From NCBI RefSeq assembly GCF_000764305.2, contig NW_025932501.1:62001-126000 (forward strand): 64,000 nt of DNA, read 5' to 3'. Source of the DNA: Hyalella azteca (taxonomy: Eukaryota; Arthropoda; Malacostraca; Amphipoda; Hyalellidae). Below, piece by piece: positions 49,165 to 60,884 of this stretch (position 1 is the first letter of the stretch; each line of letters begins with the position of its first letter). The notes beneath the pieces are model-generated. The model had not been told where the DNA came from. It ran no database searches and saw nothing but the letters and a program-made list of their open reading frames with translations. Made by a program: the position numbers and the translations under genes.

Positions 49165-51335
49165 CCGTGTTCCTAAGTATACAAGTTCTATAATAATTCT
49201 TCAAAATAGCATCCTCTGTTGCTTAAGTTATTTCCTCTCTTTTTTTCCGCGATTGAAGTCGTGAATATCTACTGAAAATCTTGCGTTCTAATGTACATGT
49301 TTGCAAAGTTGCTCACTTCAAACAACAAAATTAACATTAATGAAATTTATCCTGTATTCTCATGATCTGTTTAAGCAATTTCCCAGAAAATTCCAGCTTT
49401 CTTAGCACGAATTATGGTAAAAAACGGTAAATATTTTGAGCTTTGTAATAAAGCATAATACAGAAAGAATGATCCGCCTGCTGCTCAGCTGTTACGATCG
49501 TGTCGAGATGGACACGCCGATTGCTGGATGTTGCAGACGTGAAGTCTGATGAGAAGCATATTATTGATCAAGCTGCTTCAACTGTCATGGCATGATTGAC
49601 GTCAAAAGTTGCACTTTCTTTTATAAATACGGAGTATAAATCGAATCATTATTAGCTGACAATTTGTTTAGCTGACCTCTACTTGACGATGCACTAGGTT
49701 AATAAAGAGTATTTTATAATAAAAGTTTAGATATGCTGTGCTGTCTCTAAACTTTGATCCTTCATGACTAATTTCTTTCCGATTGAACCCATGCTCTTTA
49801 TGCACACTGTACATTGCTCTTTATATATACGCTCACTATACATTGCTCATGACTCAAATGACCAATCTAGAAGCTACTTTACGTTCTACATTCACAGGGC
49901 TATTGAGAACGAAGTTTGCTCTGTTCATGATTGTGAGTTCCAATCTTACCGAAACATCGATGAAGTACTCTTAAATTTTCAGCGCAATGTGGATGTCCTC
50001 ATCTTACTAGCTCAATTCTGTGACACTATTAATCAGGTAATGCTAGTGAATTTTGTCAGCTTCTCCTGAAAAAATGGGCATCCGTCATTTTTAGAGTAGA
50101 TTTCTGTCTCAGAACGTGGACAATGAACACTTAGTAGATACGATGTTTAAAAAGTAATATTTTATTCAAATTTTTAGTGCACTGCAACATGTATGAAGTT
50201 ATATTTAGGCGTAAATTGATTCTTCATGCTCTACAAATAATTATCCATTTCACGATATCATTCAAGTCTGAAACAAAACTGCTTTTTCAAACATTATACT
50301 GTCAAATAGGACTATTTTATGGAAAGAAAAACATCGATAATTTTTATTAACACTAAACCTAAACATTAATAAAAAATGATAACCCTTCAATGATGCTTCG
50401 AAACTCCATAATTATGGGCGGAAGTGGATAGGGTGTAGGCGTTTCTATAGTCTTGTTCTTAGGAGCAAGTGTTGTAATAGAATAGAAAAAAGCGTCATGT
50501 GTATGCTGCCCAACGCCCAAAATCCGAGATTTTATCTTGTATGTTCCATTACCGATAGTAAATTTTGGGCCCATTTTCAAACAAATTACTGTGGTAGAGA
50601 GCCAATTTGATATTGGAAATTATGCATTTTTATTTTTAATCAGTAGAGTTCCGAAGTGATTCAGAAGCAACCGTAAAATGGATTCTTGATCAGCCACTTG
50701 ATAGTAAGATATTAAGCTCACTTTGATGAAAGAATGAAAGCGATCTTCGAATGGTCTTCGGCTTCTCCCAAACCGAAATATTTTTTTTCTGCTGATTGCA
50801 GTCTCCATTGAAATATATTAATCTATGTGTTAGTTTATATATTGAATTACATTTTCCAATTTTAGTTCTTCTCTTGAAAATGGTTCTTCTGAATGGTTCT
50901 TCTCTGAAAAGGGTAATATAGTTCTATTAATCGTGAAGATATATCGGTTAGATCACTGAGGATGATTTGATTGCCACTGAGTGAGTGCGCCAAGAATTAA
51001 TGTGCGTCCCAAACTCTGCAGTTTTACTCGTCAATCGTTGAATCGCGATTCTCATCTCATGAAGCTTTTATTAGAAGAATTGCAGCTCTACTTAATTCTA
51101 AGGGCCCTCGTGGAAATTCATGGTCTGTGCAAATTATCAATTGCTACGTTGATCGATGCCACTTTTTCTGGTGGTAAATGGGGTGGAGATGCATTGCCTT
51201 GTAGAGCAAGATGGGTGGATGACCATGGCGCAAAAACCTTATGGTTTTGCCAAGTCTGCGAGGCCACTGTTGCTTCCGGTCAGGATTGAGTGGCATCTCG
51301 CAAGGAAATTTTGACAACAGCCAGACCCACCAGGC
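49165..51335. other. No recognisable gene
   Basis: AT-rich DNA. TACATTGCTC is repeated at about 49810 and 49840. The plus-strand frame at 50981-51289 (102 codons) has no recognisable features. Confidence 0.5.
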
Positions 51336-51339
51336 ATCT

Positions 51340-51410
51340 GACATTGAATCAACGTTTAATTAAACATTGTTAGGTTAAACTGACGTTAAATCAACGTTGT
51401 TTCAACGTCA
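51340..51410. repeat. Cluster of CAACGTT-type motifs with inverted symmetry
   Basis: Within 70 bp there are several variants of TCAACGTT and TTAAACNTTG in both orientations: AATCAACGTTTAATTAAAC, TGACGTTAAATCAACGTT and TTTCAACGTCA. TGACGTT and AACGTCA form inverted arms. The left edge CATCTGACATTGAA and, in reverse complement, the right edge CATCAGACAAATGACGTTGAA are similar. It may be the end of a mobile element made of short subrepeats. The family is not recognised with confidence. Confidence 0.5.
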
Positions 51411-54400
51411 TTTGTCTGATGGCAGTTACTTTGTTGAACCGAGCCACGAGCATAAAAATGAGAATGTATTGCACAGGGTCCATACAATTTATTTTCCAAT
51501 GAAAACTTGTCATTTCTGTTGATCTGTCTGATTGGTCGTGAGCGAGGCGTGAATAGAATGAAAATGTTTTCTTTTTTTTTCAGATCGAACTCATTCCGGA
51601 AACTTTTCACAATTCGGTGTTGTGAAATATTAAACGAAATCCATCTCATGATTTTACTGAACCTTACTTTGGAAAATAGTTATCCAGTTCTTGAGCTTTT
51701 ACAAAGTAAACAAATATTTCTCAACAACAGAAAAAAATCAGAAGACTCATTAAAGCAAGTCTCGGTCGTTTTAAATTAATTTGCCCCTTTTTGTATAGGT
51801 ACTGAACAAAATTGAAATAAATTGATATAGTTTAGCTTAGCGATTCCCGGACCAAACCTCAAAAATTTGAGGTTATTATACGCCAATAAACAAAAAACGA
51901 AAAAGAAATAAATATTAACCTAGTATTTTGTACCAAACGCAAGTAAAAGACAACGACTGGCGAAGCATTGTAGTGGTGGTTGAGTGGGGAAGCTTTGGTT
52001 TATCGATTGTAGGGCTGGAGAGGCGTTCGATGGGACTGCCTTGTTCAAACGGAGAGGGGAGAGCAATACAATGTTCCAAATGAAGGGACGAATGCTGCTT
52101 TTTATTTTATCCATGCGTGGCCTTTCCTTTGAATGGAAGTAAGGACTTCAAACCATACGCACACTGAATAAGGCTGAAAAATATTACATGCTCCCTCTGT
52201 TTCCGGAATTTGTGTGTGATATTTTCTTTCGTTAAAGGCTTGATTGCCTCTTCATGAATAATATTCAATAGGCAAATTGTTATAGATGACGCATAAATAA
52301 ATTTCTTATAAATTTATAAAATCAACCAATTTTATTCAAAAGCCAAATAACTTTAAAAATAGCTTATTCTACACTAACGAGGTATAATATATACATATAG
52401 ATTTGTTCGTTCTTTTTGAGAACGAAAGTTGCACATGTCGTCCATGCTTTGTTTAATAAAACTATCAAGTCCGTTTTGTTGTTACTAAAAATAAAGATTT
52501 TAGCGTAAGGATTAAATTTAATAAAATAGCTTTTTCCTGTCATACGTCGAAAATAATCAGAAATATCAATGGTGTAGACGACTAAGAATTATAGTTCTTT
52601 GATATTTTAAAACTAGAGAATAAATCATTCAATTTTATGCGTTGCGATCCGCATTTTGGTTCAATTTTATCACGGACATTTACATCAGATTTCTACGGAA
52701 ATAAATTTTCAGATTTCGACAAGTTTCAGTGCAAAATTTCAATTAGCAAAGCGTTCAGGATCATAATTGGTCGTAAATTATCCGAGGAACATTTTGGTCT
52801 CCCACGTGCGGTGGCTAGCGACGTTCACCTTAACATAGAAGGCCCCATGAATTACGATGCGATGTCCTGGTCTCTGCAACATAACTCTTCAAACGAAACA
52901 AAACGCGTCCTTTAGTCGCACCTTCTTGCACGGCAACCTTAACACAGGACCACCGGCATTTTCAGGTTAGCATGGAGACTTAATACAGAAGATATTTCTA
53001 GAGATGAGCCATCAAGACGAACATGTGAGTGAGCTTCGCTATAATGAATTGAGCTCGAGAAAAGCGGGGACTGGCTACTTAAAACAATGCTCGGCGGTGG
53101 TCCAGAGGATCTGCAGGATCTCTCTTGGCTCCATTACTGCTTTACGAGCTACTTTTACTCACATCTGTGCAATTATGCTGTAATAGAATCATAATCACTC
53201 GTGCTCATACAAGCTAATAACTGCTATCCTCAGACATCAGGTAATTTATTGGGCAGCATTTTACTGCGTTATCTGCAGTGCTTCGGATGAACTCCCCCAT
53301 CAAATGGATGGATTGCGATTATCCTCTAAAATACGTCAATAAATTCATCTCATGTTTTTCAGTCACATGCGCTGCTGAATTCTATAAGGCTAGTCACAAT
53401 ACTCTGATCTAAAACTGAATTGACCTCGCTATATAATTATATAGTCTTGCTCAACTGCCGTTTTGCTTCCAACTGATGAGAAACAATACGTAGATTTTTT
53501 TCTCGTATATCATCTATGGAGAAATTTTTACAAGTTAAGGAAAATATTGAAAACGCTATTCCTGTTTTGGAAAGTCATTTAATCTCTTACACCTTCAAGA
53601 GATGAACTACTTTGACATCAACGGAATGTAATAATTTAAACCATGTAATTCAGAAGAGTTACTGTTGTTCCGTTGCCTTTATGTAACGATTTATTTCTTT
53701 TCTTTGCTCAATGGCCCTCGCACTCAGACTCTGACGTAATCCGTCCGAAGCATCGTACAGGCGGTGTTGAATATGTCCATCTGCTTGATTGAATTTCTAT
53801 GAATATTTTACGCGATTCGGGTTTCATGAAATTATTGATTAAATCAAATTTTTACGTAGTCACCGTTAGCATATTAGTGCATATTTGTATTAACTTGTTC
53901 ATAAGTGGAAAAGGCGCTCTATGCGCAAACTAAAATGAATCTTGTTCATATTTCTAGAAGTCTGAAATTAAAGCATTATTCAATCTATCTATAGTCTTCC
54001 GTAACTTCTATTATAACTTTCTTTTGATACCGTTTTAATTGTTAAGTTTTACTCCAATAGGAAAAGCAACATCAACAAATGTAATATGAACTTTCTTCCT
54101 AGTTTTCGTCGGATTGATCAAGAGATTCAGAGTTAGCAAACTTGAGGGAATTTCCTGCCGTGTCTCAGTCATTGTTTGGAGCAGCGGAATTTGCAGAAAG
54201 TTTTTATTGCGGGAGTGAGGCGCAGAGTCGAGTGAGTGCACTGAAGCAAAGCTGATGCAAGTGCGCTCCTATGTCGCCATTACAGGCATGTTTATAAGCT
54301 ACTTATAGGCGGCCACTCATGGCCACCTTTGTTTATGGATTCTCGTCTGTGGATTCTTATCGGGAATTAAGATCCGAAATTATTGTTGCACTGATTGGGA

Positions 54401-54780
54401 TTTTTCTCAAGTTTGCAGTCCCTTTCTTCGACAAACGTAATAATTTTGAATAGTAGTGCCAGATGAGCTAACAGAACAGCTTTGCTTAAATGACGAACGG
54501 CAGGATTGGATAGTTAAATTGGAGCTTTCTAACTTCCCGATTTTCATTCATTATCTTTTGTTCAAAGTTTCAACATTTCTGCTGTTCTAAGTGGTCGAAA
54601 CCGTACTTGAATTATCACACTTCATATTTGTGTGTTTGCTTTTTGGGTTTTATGAATTATTCTTGGCTTGATGAATGCAGTTAATATTTAAATGCCAATC
54701 ATTTTCAGTTAAAAGATGGCCGTTGCTTATTTGGTTCAGTAAACCTCAACTTCCTGCAGTTTCGAGTAACTAAATAGAAC
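51411..54780. other. No recognisable gene
   Basis: AT-rich sequence with frames up to 92 codons (52637-52915 plus) that match nothing known to me. No RNA genes or repeats recognised. Confidence 0.5.
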
Positions 54781-54786
54781 GTATAT

Positions 54787-55108
54787 GCCGTGCCGAAATC
54801 TCTGAATTGCCGATTCTATGGAATCGGCATTCAGTTTGCCAAATCTGCAGAATCAGCATTTCGTTGCTGATCCAGAAAGTCGGAATTGTTGCTGATCCAG
54901 AAATTAGAGATGGAACATTAATCGCCCGTTAGAGTAAGAAAAGGTAAGGTCACTTTCGGACAAGTTCCTTTATTTTAAAATATTTAAAAAAGGAACTCTC
55001 TGACTGACCTAACCCCAGATTCCTATAGTATAGAAATATTGATTCTACAGATTTGGCAACTGGCTGCCGATTCCTATAGAATCGGCAATTCCGGGATTTT
55101 GGCACGAC
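54787..55108 (-). mobile_element. MITE-like inverted-repeat element, copy 2
   Basis: The left end GCCGTGCCGAAATC (54787) and the right end GATTTTGGCACGAC (to 55108) are inverted repeats extending about 75-80 bp inwards, with the shared block GAATTGCCGATTCTAT and a nested GCCGATTC/GAATCGGC palindrome at both ends. Read on the minus strand the whole element follows copy 1 at 18541-18852 in order: TTTCTATACTATAGGAATCT, then GGTTARGYCAGTCAG, then CTTACTCTAAC, then GATTTTCTG-like sequence, then ATGCTGATTCT. It is therefore a second, inverted insertion of the same family. Flanks are AT-rich (GTATAT left, TTATATAA right). No transposase. Confidence 0.8.
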
Positions 55109-58100
55109 TTATATAATAATGCAGGGTCTGAGCAGCCTGAGTGGCAAGCAGTCGGGCAAGGTGCGGATATATGAACGATGGACCTGACGCAGGCCAAGAT
55201 ATCGTCACCCCATCCACATACCCACTGGATTAAAATTGTATTCTAAAATAGTTACATTAATGCTCGTGTTTATTATTACAGTCGTTTTCGTGATTAATTG
55301 TCATGCCACTTTGTTTCAGTTTTAATGTTTATATAATATATTCATGAGCATTTCGTTAGTCAATTTCATCCTTTGCTTGTTTTGATAAACAGAAGTTTCT
55401 GAATTTTTCTCTCGCACTAAATTCAATTACTAGGCCATATTAAATAAAGGCTTGGAAAATATTATGATTAGTATATTACTTCGTCAGCTAATATGCGTTG
55501 GATTGTAAAATTATGAATACACTGTCATGCAGTAATGGAGTACTAAAATTTCACTGTAGAGTTCCGTCGAGATTTCCAGCTGAGTTTGTGAGCATTGCAG
55601 CGGCTGGCTGCGGTGGCATCTCAGTAACTCGCCTAAGCCGCTAACAGGGACTCATGTTTGCCTAAGAAATTGAGATGTTTCTGCTCCAAAGGATCTTCGA
55701 GGAAGAATTTCATGCTCATATTCTCTTTTCTCTCAGAGAAAACATAGAGCCACTTTCTTTTTGTGTGCGCTCGTCATAAGAAACTCGCAGTTATGGCTGC
55801 CCGATAAAGTCGAGTTTACGGCATCGGCTCTCCCTGGCTCAGCGACTGCCGCTCTCCGCTGTCAAGGAGCCTCAGGGCGCGACGAATCTATTTTCTCAAA
55901 TTATGCACAGAATTACAGGATTATACTTTACTGGGCTCTGCATTATTCCACTTTTAGGGCACAATTTGCTGAAATGTTTTGTTTACTGAACCACTGACCA
56001 TTTTTTGTTTATTGAATTACGAATATCACTATGTTTGTTACGATAATTCTGTAATCTATTACACGTAGAATTATTACTCTATTCCATCATTGATCATCCA
56101 ATATAATTGCCATACTTAACTGAGCTTTCTATCATGAATCAATAACTTTCCAATACTAAACAAGTTCACCATCTTTTACTATAATCTGAATCACGACGAT
56201 ATTTCTCCATCATGAATTGCATCGCATTGAGCATTTTATTTCTCATTGCTAACTTGGTATTACTCTGCTTCAAATTTGACGGCACTAAACTTAACCAAAC
56301 TTAACTATTGACATCATTTTGCTAGCTACACTCATCTCTGCACAATTTAATCAGTCCAGAACAAATTTGGATATGCGTATAACATAATTTGGCTAAGGAT
56401 GTATAGCAGTAATTTACAGCAGAATTTGATGATAGTGACTTATATTTTAGCGACTGATTGTCTGGGCAGTCGTAATAAATTTATCCAAATTATAAATCCA
56501 GCCAGTAGACAAATAACATCAAGTTTTATTCTACTTTACGCTTACTCACATATAAACAATTATACTTCCCGAATATGGAAGAGTCCATAAAACTTGCAAA
56601 CTATTTGCGCTTTCGCTCTTGCACTACGCGTGGCAAGGGGACCGTTTGTGTAAAAAAACTTTTTTATTTACGTACAAATCGTTTTGAAACTTGGTACACA
56701 TATGTAAAACAAAAATCTTAGACCTTTTTGTTCGTGCAACTTTAAAAAAATGAAAGAAAACGTGAAATTAATAGAACCGCGAAACAGGGGGGTACTGTAC
56801 AAATAACTGTACCCCTCATTCAATAAATACTGCACTCCTCATTCAATAAATGTGCTACAACATCGAGAGACATATCATTCGATTTGTAAAGACTAAAGAC
56901 CATGTCTAGAAACATTCCGATTATTTTTTCCAATTTATATTTTGTTCGGGTGGAAGGGGGGTTTTCCGAAATTTTTAAATTTTCGCCTCTGACCTTTTCC
57001 AATATATAATCCGAACTATAAAGAAAAAAATGATCGGATGGATTCCAGAGATTTTCTTTACGAATCGAATGGTATATCTCTTAACGCTGTAGCTTGAAAA
57101 TCATGGGAGAAGATAAATTTTCAAGATGAAAATTCCAAGTTTTCAGGAGAGTCAAAACGCGGAAATTTGTGTTCATTGCAGGACAAGGTTTTACGTTTTC
57201 TTTTTCGCGGCGGTTGCGAACGAACAAATGAACGCACAAACATGGCTTTTATAGCATTTTAAATGCGCGAATTTTGGAACTTCAAAATGAGACTAAGAAC
57301 CGGAGAAGCCCAAATTTTCGATTTTTCACCGAAACTCTCTTCTTATTAATTAAATAGAGTTCCAAGATCAATCCAAAAATAATCATTCATAGCGTGGAAC
57401 CATTCATTCCGCCAACCATGATATGACTTAAATTTACCAGCTGTATATTCATGTCAAGGGGCAGTTGATCATCTGGCGCTGTTTACCCGAACCGCTTTGA
57501 CTTTATTATTGAATGGGTGGCTTACCAAAGAATAATTCCACTATCGCAGCCTGGATCGGCAGCGGCTGGGAGACCACATGCGCAGTGCGCAATCTTGCGT
57601 GTTGGCACAGCAGCCCGCCGTATTGCTGAGTTAAAATGCGTGTGTTCAGGCATTTCACTATCAGAAATGATGAAAGAAATCATATTTAGAAAAATTCCTC
57701 AATATATCAAATTTTAGCTGGAGAGTGACCAGCAGGTTGTCTTATATTATGGAAAACCCATGTTAACTGTAACTAAAAGAAGGTTTGCAATCGCAGAAAA
57801 TGCAATGACGATGATGTTTTTGGTATACTTTTGTGGCATGATTTGTTCCAGTGACTTGCAGTTCTTGATGTAAGAATAAAATCTTAAGCCTGCTTGAGAA
57901 TCAAGCCTAATTTTAATAGACTCACTTGATATACCAACCGACATAATGCCAAGCAAGAGGAATAAGATCAAATTCAATATGAAAATTCCCCTTTTTATGG
58001 AATTAATTTAAAATATATTTTCACACGAATGATAATTCGACCTGATTTTACCCCTTGACTATAACTATCATTTTCATCTGTCTATTTTTGAGAATGTAAA

Positions 58101-58580
58101 CCATTTTGGGTTTACATTCGAAAAAAATCAAAAAGAATTTGAATAACCATCAAGATATTGTGAAACGTCTGCCTACTTCTGTATTATTCACCTCTGCACT
58201 CAACAACTCTGCTCGAATAAAAAACATTCAAAAAGATTTTAGAATCCAAAAATTTAATGTACGAATTACAAGAATTAATTCTCTCAGTTATAATATGCGA
58301 ACTACAAATGAAAACCATCACAATAGTTTTATACCAAATCTCTCATCGATAAACTAGAGCTCATAGAGCAAACTAGGAATGTTGAAAGATTTGACTACTA
58401 CGAACAGGAATTTAGTTCTGCGAATTGTTTTTTAACATTTCGATTTTATACCATCGATGCTTAATTAGTAACCACACTCTTCTAATATCAACGCCTCATT
58501 TTGTGCATTTCCCAAATTTCTTCGTAGTAACATTTTATGTTGTAATATTTCTCATAAATGAACGCTTCTTGAGAGCATCG
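55109..58580. other. No recognisable gene; two GC-richer patches
   Basis: GC-richer patches lie at about 55815-55890 and 57530-57640, each with one or two open frames of unknown nature. At 56789-56815 GGGGTAC and GTACCCC are inverted, followed by a 23-bp duplication of CCTCATTCAATAAAT (56814 and 56837). The stretch 56640-57330 is more purine/pyrimidine-skewed than its surroundings but shows no gene. Confidence 0.45.
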
Positions 58581-58584
58581 TTTT

Positions 58585-58720
58585 CCCGAGCCACCGACGC
58601 GGGAGCCACACAAGCGACATTTTTTAGAGGCTCCTGCGCGGCCGGCAATCCGACGCTGCGTGTTTGGGTTTCGTCTTGCAGTCTTTGAGTGCGAGGAGCG
58701 CTATTGTGGCGCCCGTTTGT
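58585..58720. other. GC-rich patch with open frame
   Basis: A GC-rich stretch within AT-rich DNA lies in the plus-strand frame 58425-58688, whose C-terminal part reads GATQATFFRGSCAAGNPTLR and then VWVSSCSL. The composition shift suggests either an exon or a fragment of a GC-rich mobile element. I could not assign it. The frame at 58784-59074 just downstream is AT-richer, contains a poly-F/poly-K run and looks non-coding. Confidence 0.35.
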
Positions 58721-59074
58721 CTGTTATTTTAAGTCCCATACCCTGCTTGTTGGTCCGCTCTCGCATCACTTGATTAGTTCGTATTGGTTTGTGTGCTCCT
58801 GTCTCTTCAATGTGCCCGTCCCGTACCCCTATTAAAAATCAGCAACGGCCAATCATCGGCCCAATATATTGGCCAGTATTATATAGACTTTAATTCTGAG
58901 CGTTTTTTTTTCTTTACTGAGCTACTCAAAAAGAAGAAAAGGAACAAGACGAGTAAGCTTCAGTGTCCCACAGGAGGTCTCAGTTCTGTCCTGTATCTTG
59001 GTTCGTCAACTACCCACTTCATTCGCCGCAGCCTGCATTATAAGTTCAAGAATTACTGCTTACAAAATTACTAA

Positions 59075-59140
59075 ACAGCTCCAAAAACTCTTTGGAGCTG
59101 TCTTTGGAGCTGGAGAGAAACCCAAACAATTTTCTCTCCA
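59075..59140. other. Two consecutive perfect hairpins
   Basis: Hairpin 1 is ACAGCTCCAAA (59075-59085), a 5-nt loop, then TTTGGAGCTGT (59091-59101), an 11-bp perfect stem. Hairpin 2 is TGGAGAGAAA (59111-59120), a 10-nt loop, then TTTCTCTCCA (59131-59140), a 10-bp perfect stem. A third TTTGGAGCT between them can pair with hairpin 1's left arm, allowing an alternative fold. They lie 4 bp left of the first copy of the 873-bp duplication. Confidence 0.85.
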
Positions 59141-59144
59141 TAAG

Positions 59145-60016
59145 TGCCATGATCAGTAACTAGATTCTATCCACGCTGGTTCATTTATAATTATTTGCCT
59201 CAGTTTCCATCATGAAATAATTTCTCCCGGTGAATTTGTGAGTGTAGCAATAACTATGTAATGAACTTATTAAGATACATATATAATTTATGTTCTTCTT
59301 CAGAGAGATTATTAATCCAATGCATTTCTTTGACGAGTCCATGAGACAGAATTTTTTTTTTTACTAATTAGGAAGTGTTAAATTTTCACTGAATTATTGA
59401 TGATGATCAGGTGGAGTTTGATTGTAGGGATTAATTAATATAACCTGATAGACGTCTCTTCTGTGCCATCTACGACACCCTGAAGGTAACGTAATAACTC
59501 TTAACGTAATTATAGTTAATGAGCCAGGGACTGGTTTTAGGATGAAAACTCTCACTTGGGGCTGTAAAGTTTAATGGACGGAAAAGCATGGTAAATAATA
59601 AATCAAATTATATCATTACAAATAAATTAAAGTCACAAGATGCATTTTTCAGTCTTACGATATTTTTATTGGTAGGGACTAGAAAAAATTTAAATCCACC
59701 GCTGATTATAAAATTTAATTAGTAGTAATTTAAACATTTTTCGTCTAGAATTTCTCGTCTGTTCTGTATATGGGTCATTTTCAGGGTATATTTATCCACG
59801 TTTTATAGATATGATCGGGTGGAGGCAGATGCACTGCCCTACTGAATTAATACAAGTGTAAAAACTCCTTGCGCGTAGATTTACAAAACCTAACTGCAGA
59901 ACAGCATATATGTGATTTGCACGAGCGAGAGAGACTGCATGACGCCCGCGATAATAGCCAAAAAACTATTAAAAATTTACGTTTATATGCATGGATTTCA
60001 ATGCTGATACGATATA
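59145..60016. repeat. 873-bp near-tandem duplication, copy 1
   Basis: Begins TGCCATGATCAGTAACTAGA and ends with GCTGATACGATATA just before an N. Shared landmarks with copy 2 include CAGTTTCCATCATGAAATAA, TTGATGATGATCAGGTGGAG, GTAGGGATTAATTAATAT, GTAAAGTTTAATGGACG, CTGTATATGGGTCATTTTC and GAGCGAGAGAGACTG. Divergence is by eye roughly 8-12 percent with many 1-8 bp indels. The unit is AT-rich and non-coding. The period is 873 bp measured from TGCCATG to TGCCATG. Confidence 0.95.
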
Positions 60017-60017
60017 N
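60017..60017. other. Single ambiguous base (N)
   Basis: The only N noticed in the window sits exactly between the two 873-bp copies, after GATATA and before TGCCATG. This placement suggests an assembly or consensus problem at the repeat junction. Confidence 0.95.
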
Positions 60018-60884
60018 TGCCATGATCAGTAACTAGATTCTATCCACGCTGTTCAGTTATATTTATTTGACTCAGTTTCCATCATGAAATAATTGCTCCC
60101 GGTAAATTTGTGAGTGTATAGCGATATCTATGGATATATTTGTATAGCGATCGATATCTAATTTATGTTCTTCTTCAAAGAGATTATTAATCCAATGCAT
60201 TTTTTTGTGGAGTCCATGAGACAAATTTTATTTACTAATTAGGAAGTGTTAAATTTTTACTGAATTATTGATGATGATCAGGTGGAGTTTGATTGTAGGG
60301 ATTAATTAATATATAACCTGATGGACGTCTCTTCTCTGCCATCTACGACAACCTGAAGGTAATGTAATAACTGTAGCGTAATTGTAGTTAATCAGCCAGG
60401 GACTGGTTTTTAATGGATGAAAACTCTCACTCTGGGGCTGTAAAGTTTAATGGACGTAAATTCATGTTAAATTATCAATCGCTTTATGTCATTACAAATA
60501 AATTAAAATCCCAATAAAGATGCATTTTTCAGTTTCAAGATATTTTTAATGGTGAGGACTAGTAAAAGTTTAAATCCACCGCTGATTATAAAGTTTAAAT
60601 AGTAGTAATTTAAACATGTTTCCTCTAGCTAAGAATTCCCCGTCTGTTCTGTATATGGGTCATTTTCAGGGTATATTCATTAACGTTTTAGATATGATCG
60701 GGTGGAGGCCGATGCACTGCCTGCTAAATTAGTAAAAACTACTTGCGTGTAGGTTTACAAAACCTAACTGCATGACAGCATATGTGTGATTTTTACGAGC
60801 GAGAGAGACTGACGCCCGCAATATTAGCCTAAAAATATTAAAAATTCACGTTTAGGCATGGACTTCAATGCTGATACGATATAT
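60018..60884. repeat. 873-bp near-tandem duplication, copy 2
   Basis: Starts TGCCATGATCAGTAACTAGA and ends at CTGATACGATATAT. It follows copy 1 block by block and is slightly shorter because of indels, for example near 60150 and 60720. Sequence to the right of 60884 is unique. Confidence 0.95.

Noticed and set aside
59075..59113. Helitron 3' end (hairpin followed by CTRR)
   Set aside because: The hairpin and CTGG are present but no TC 5' end, no A/T insertion context and no second copy were found. Kept only as one alternative explanation for the hairpins.
59145..60884. Pair of LTRs
   Set aside because: The copies are directly adjacent with no internal coding region, lack TG...CA ends, and show no primer-binding site or polypurine tract.
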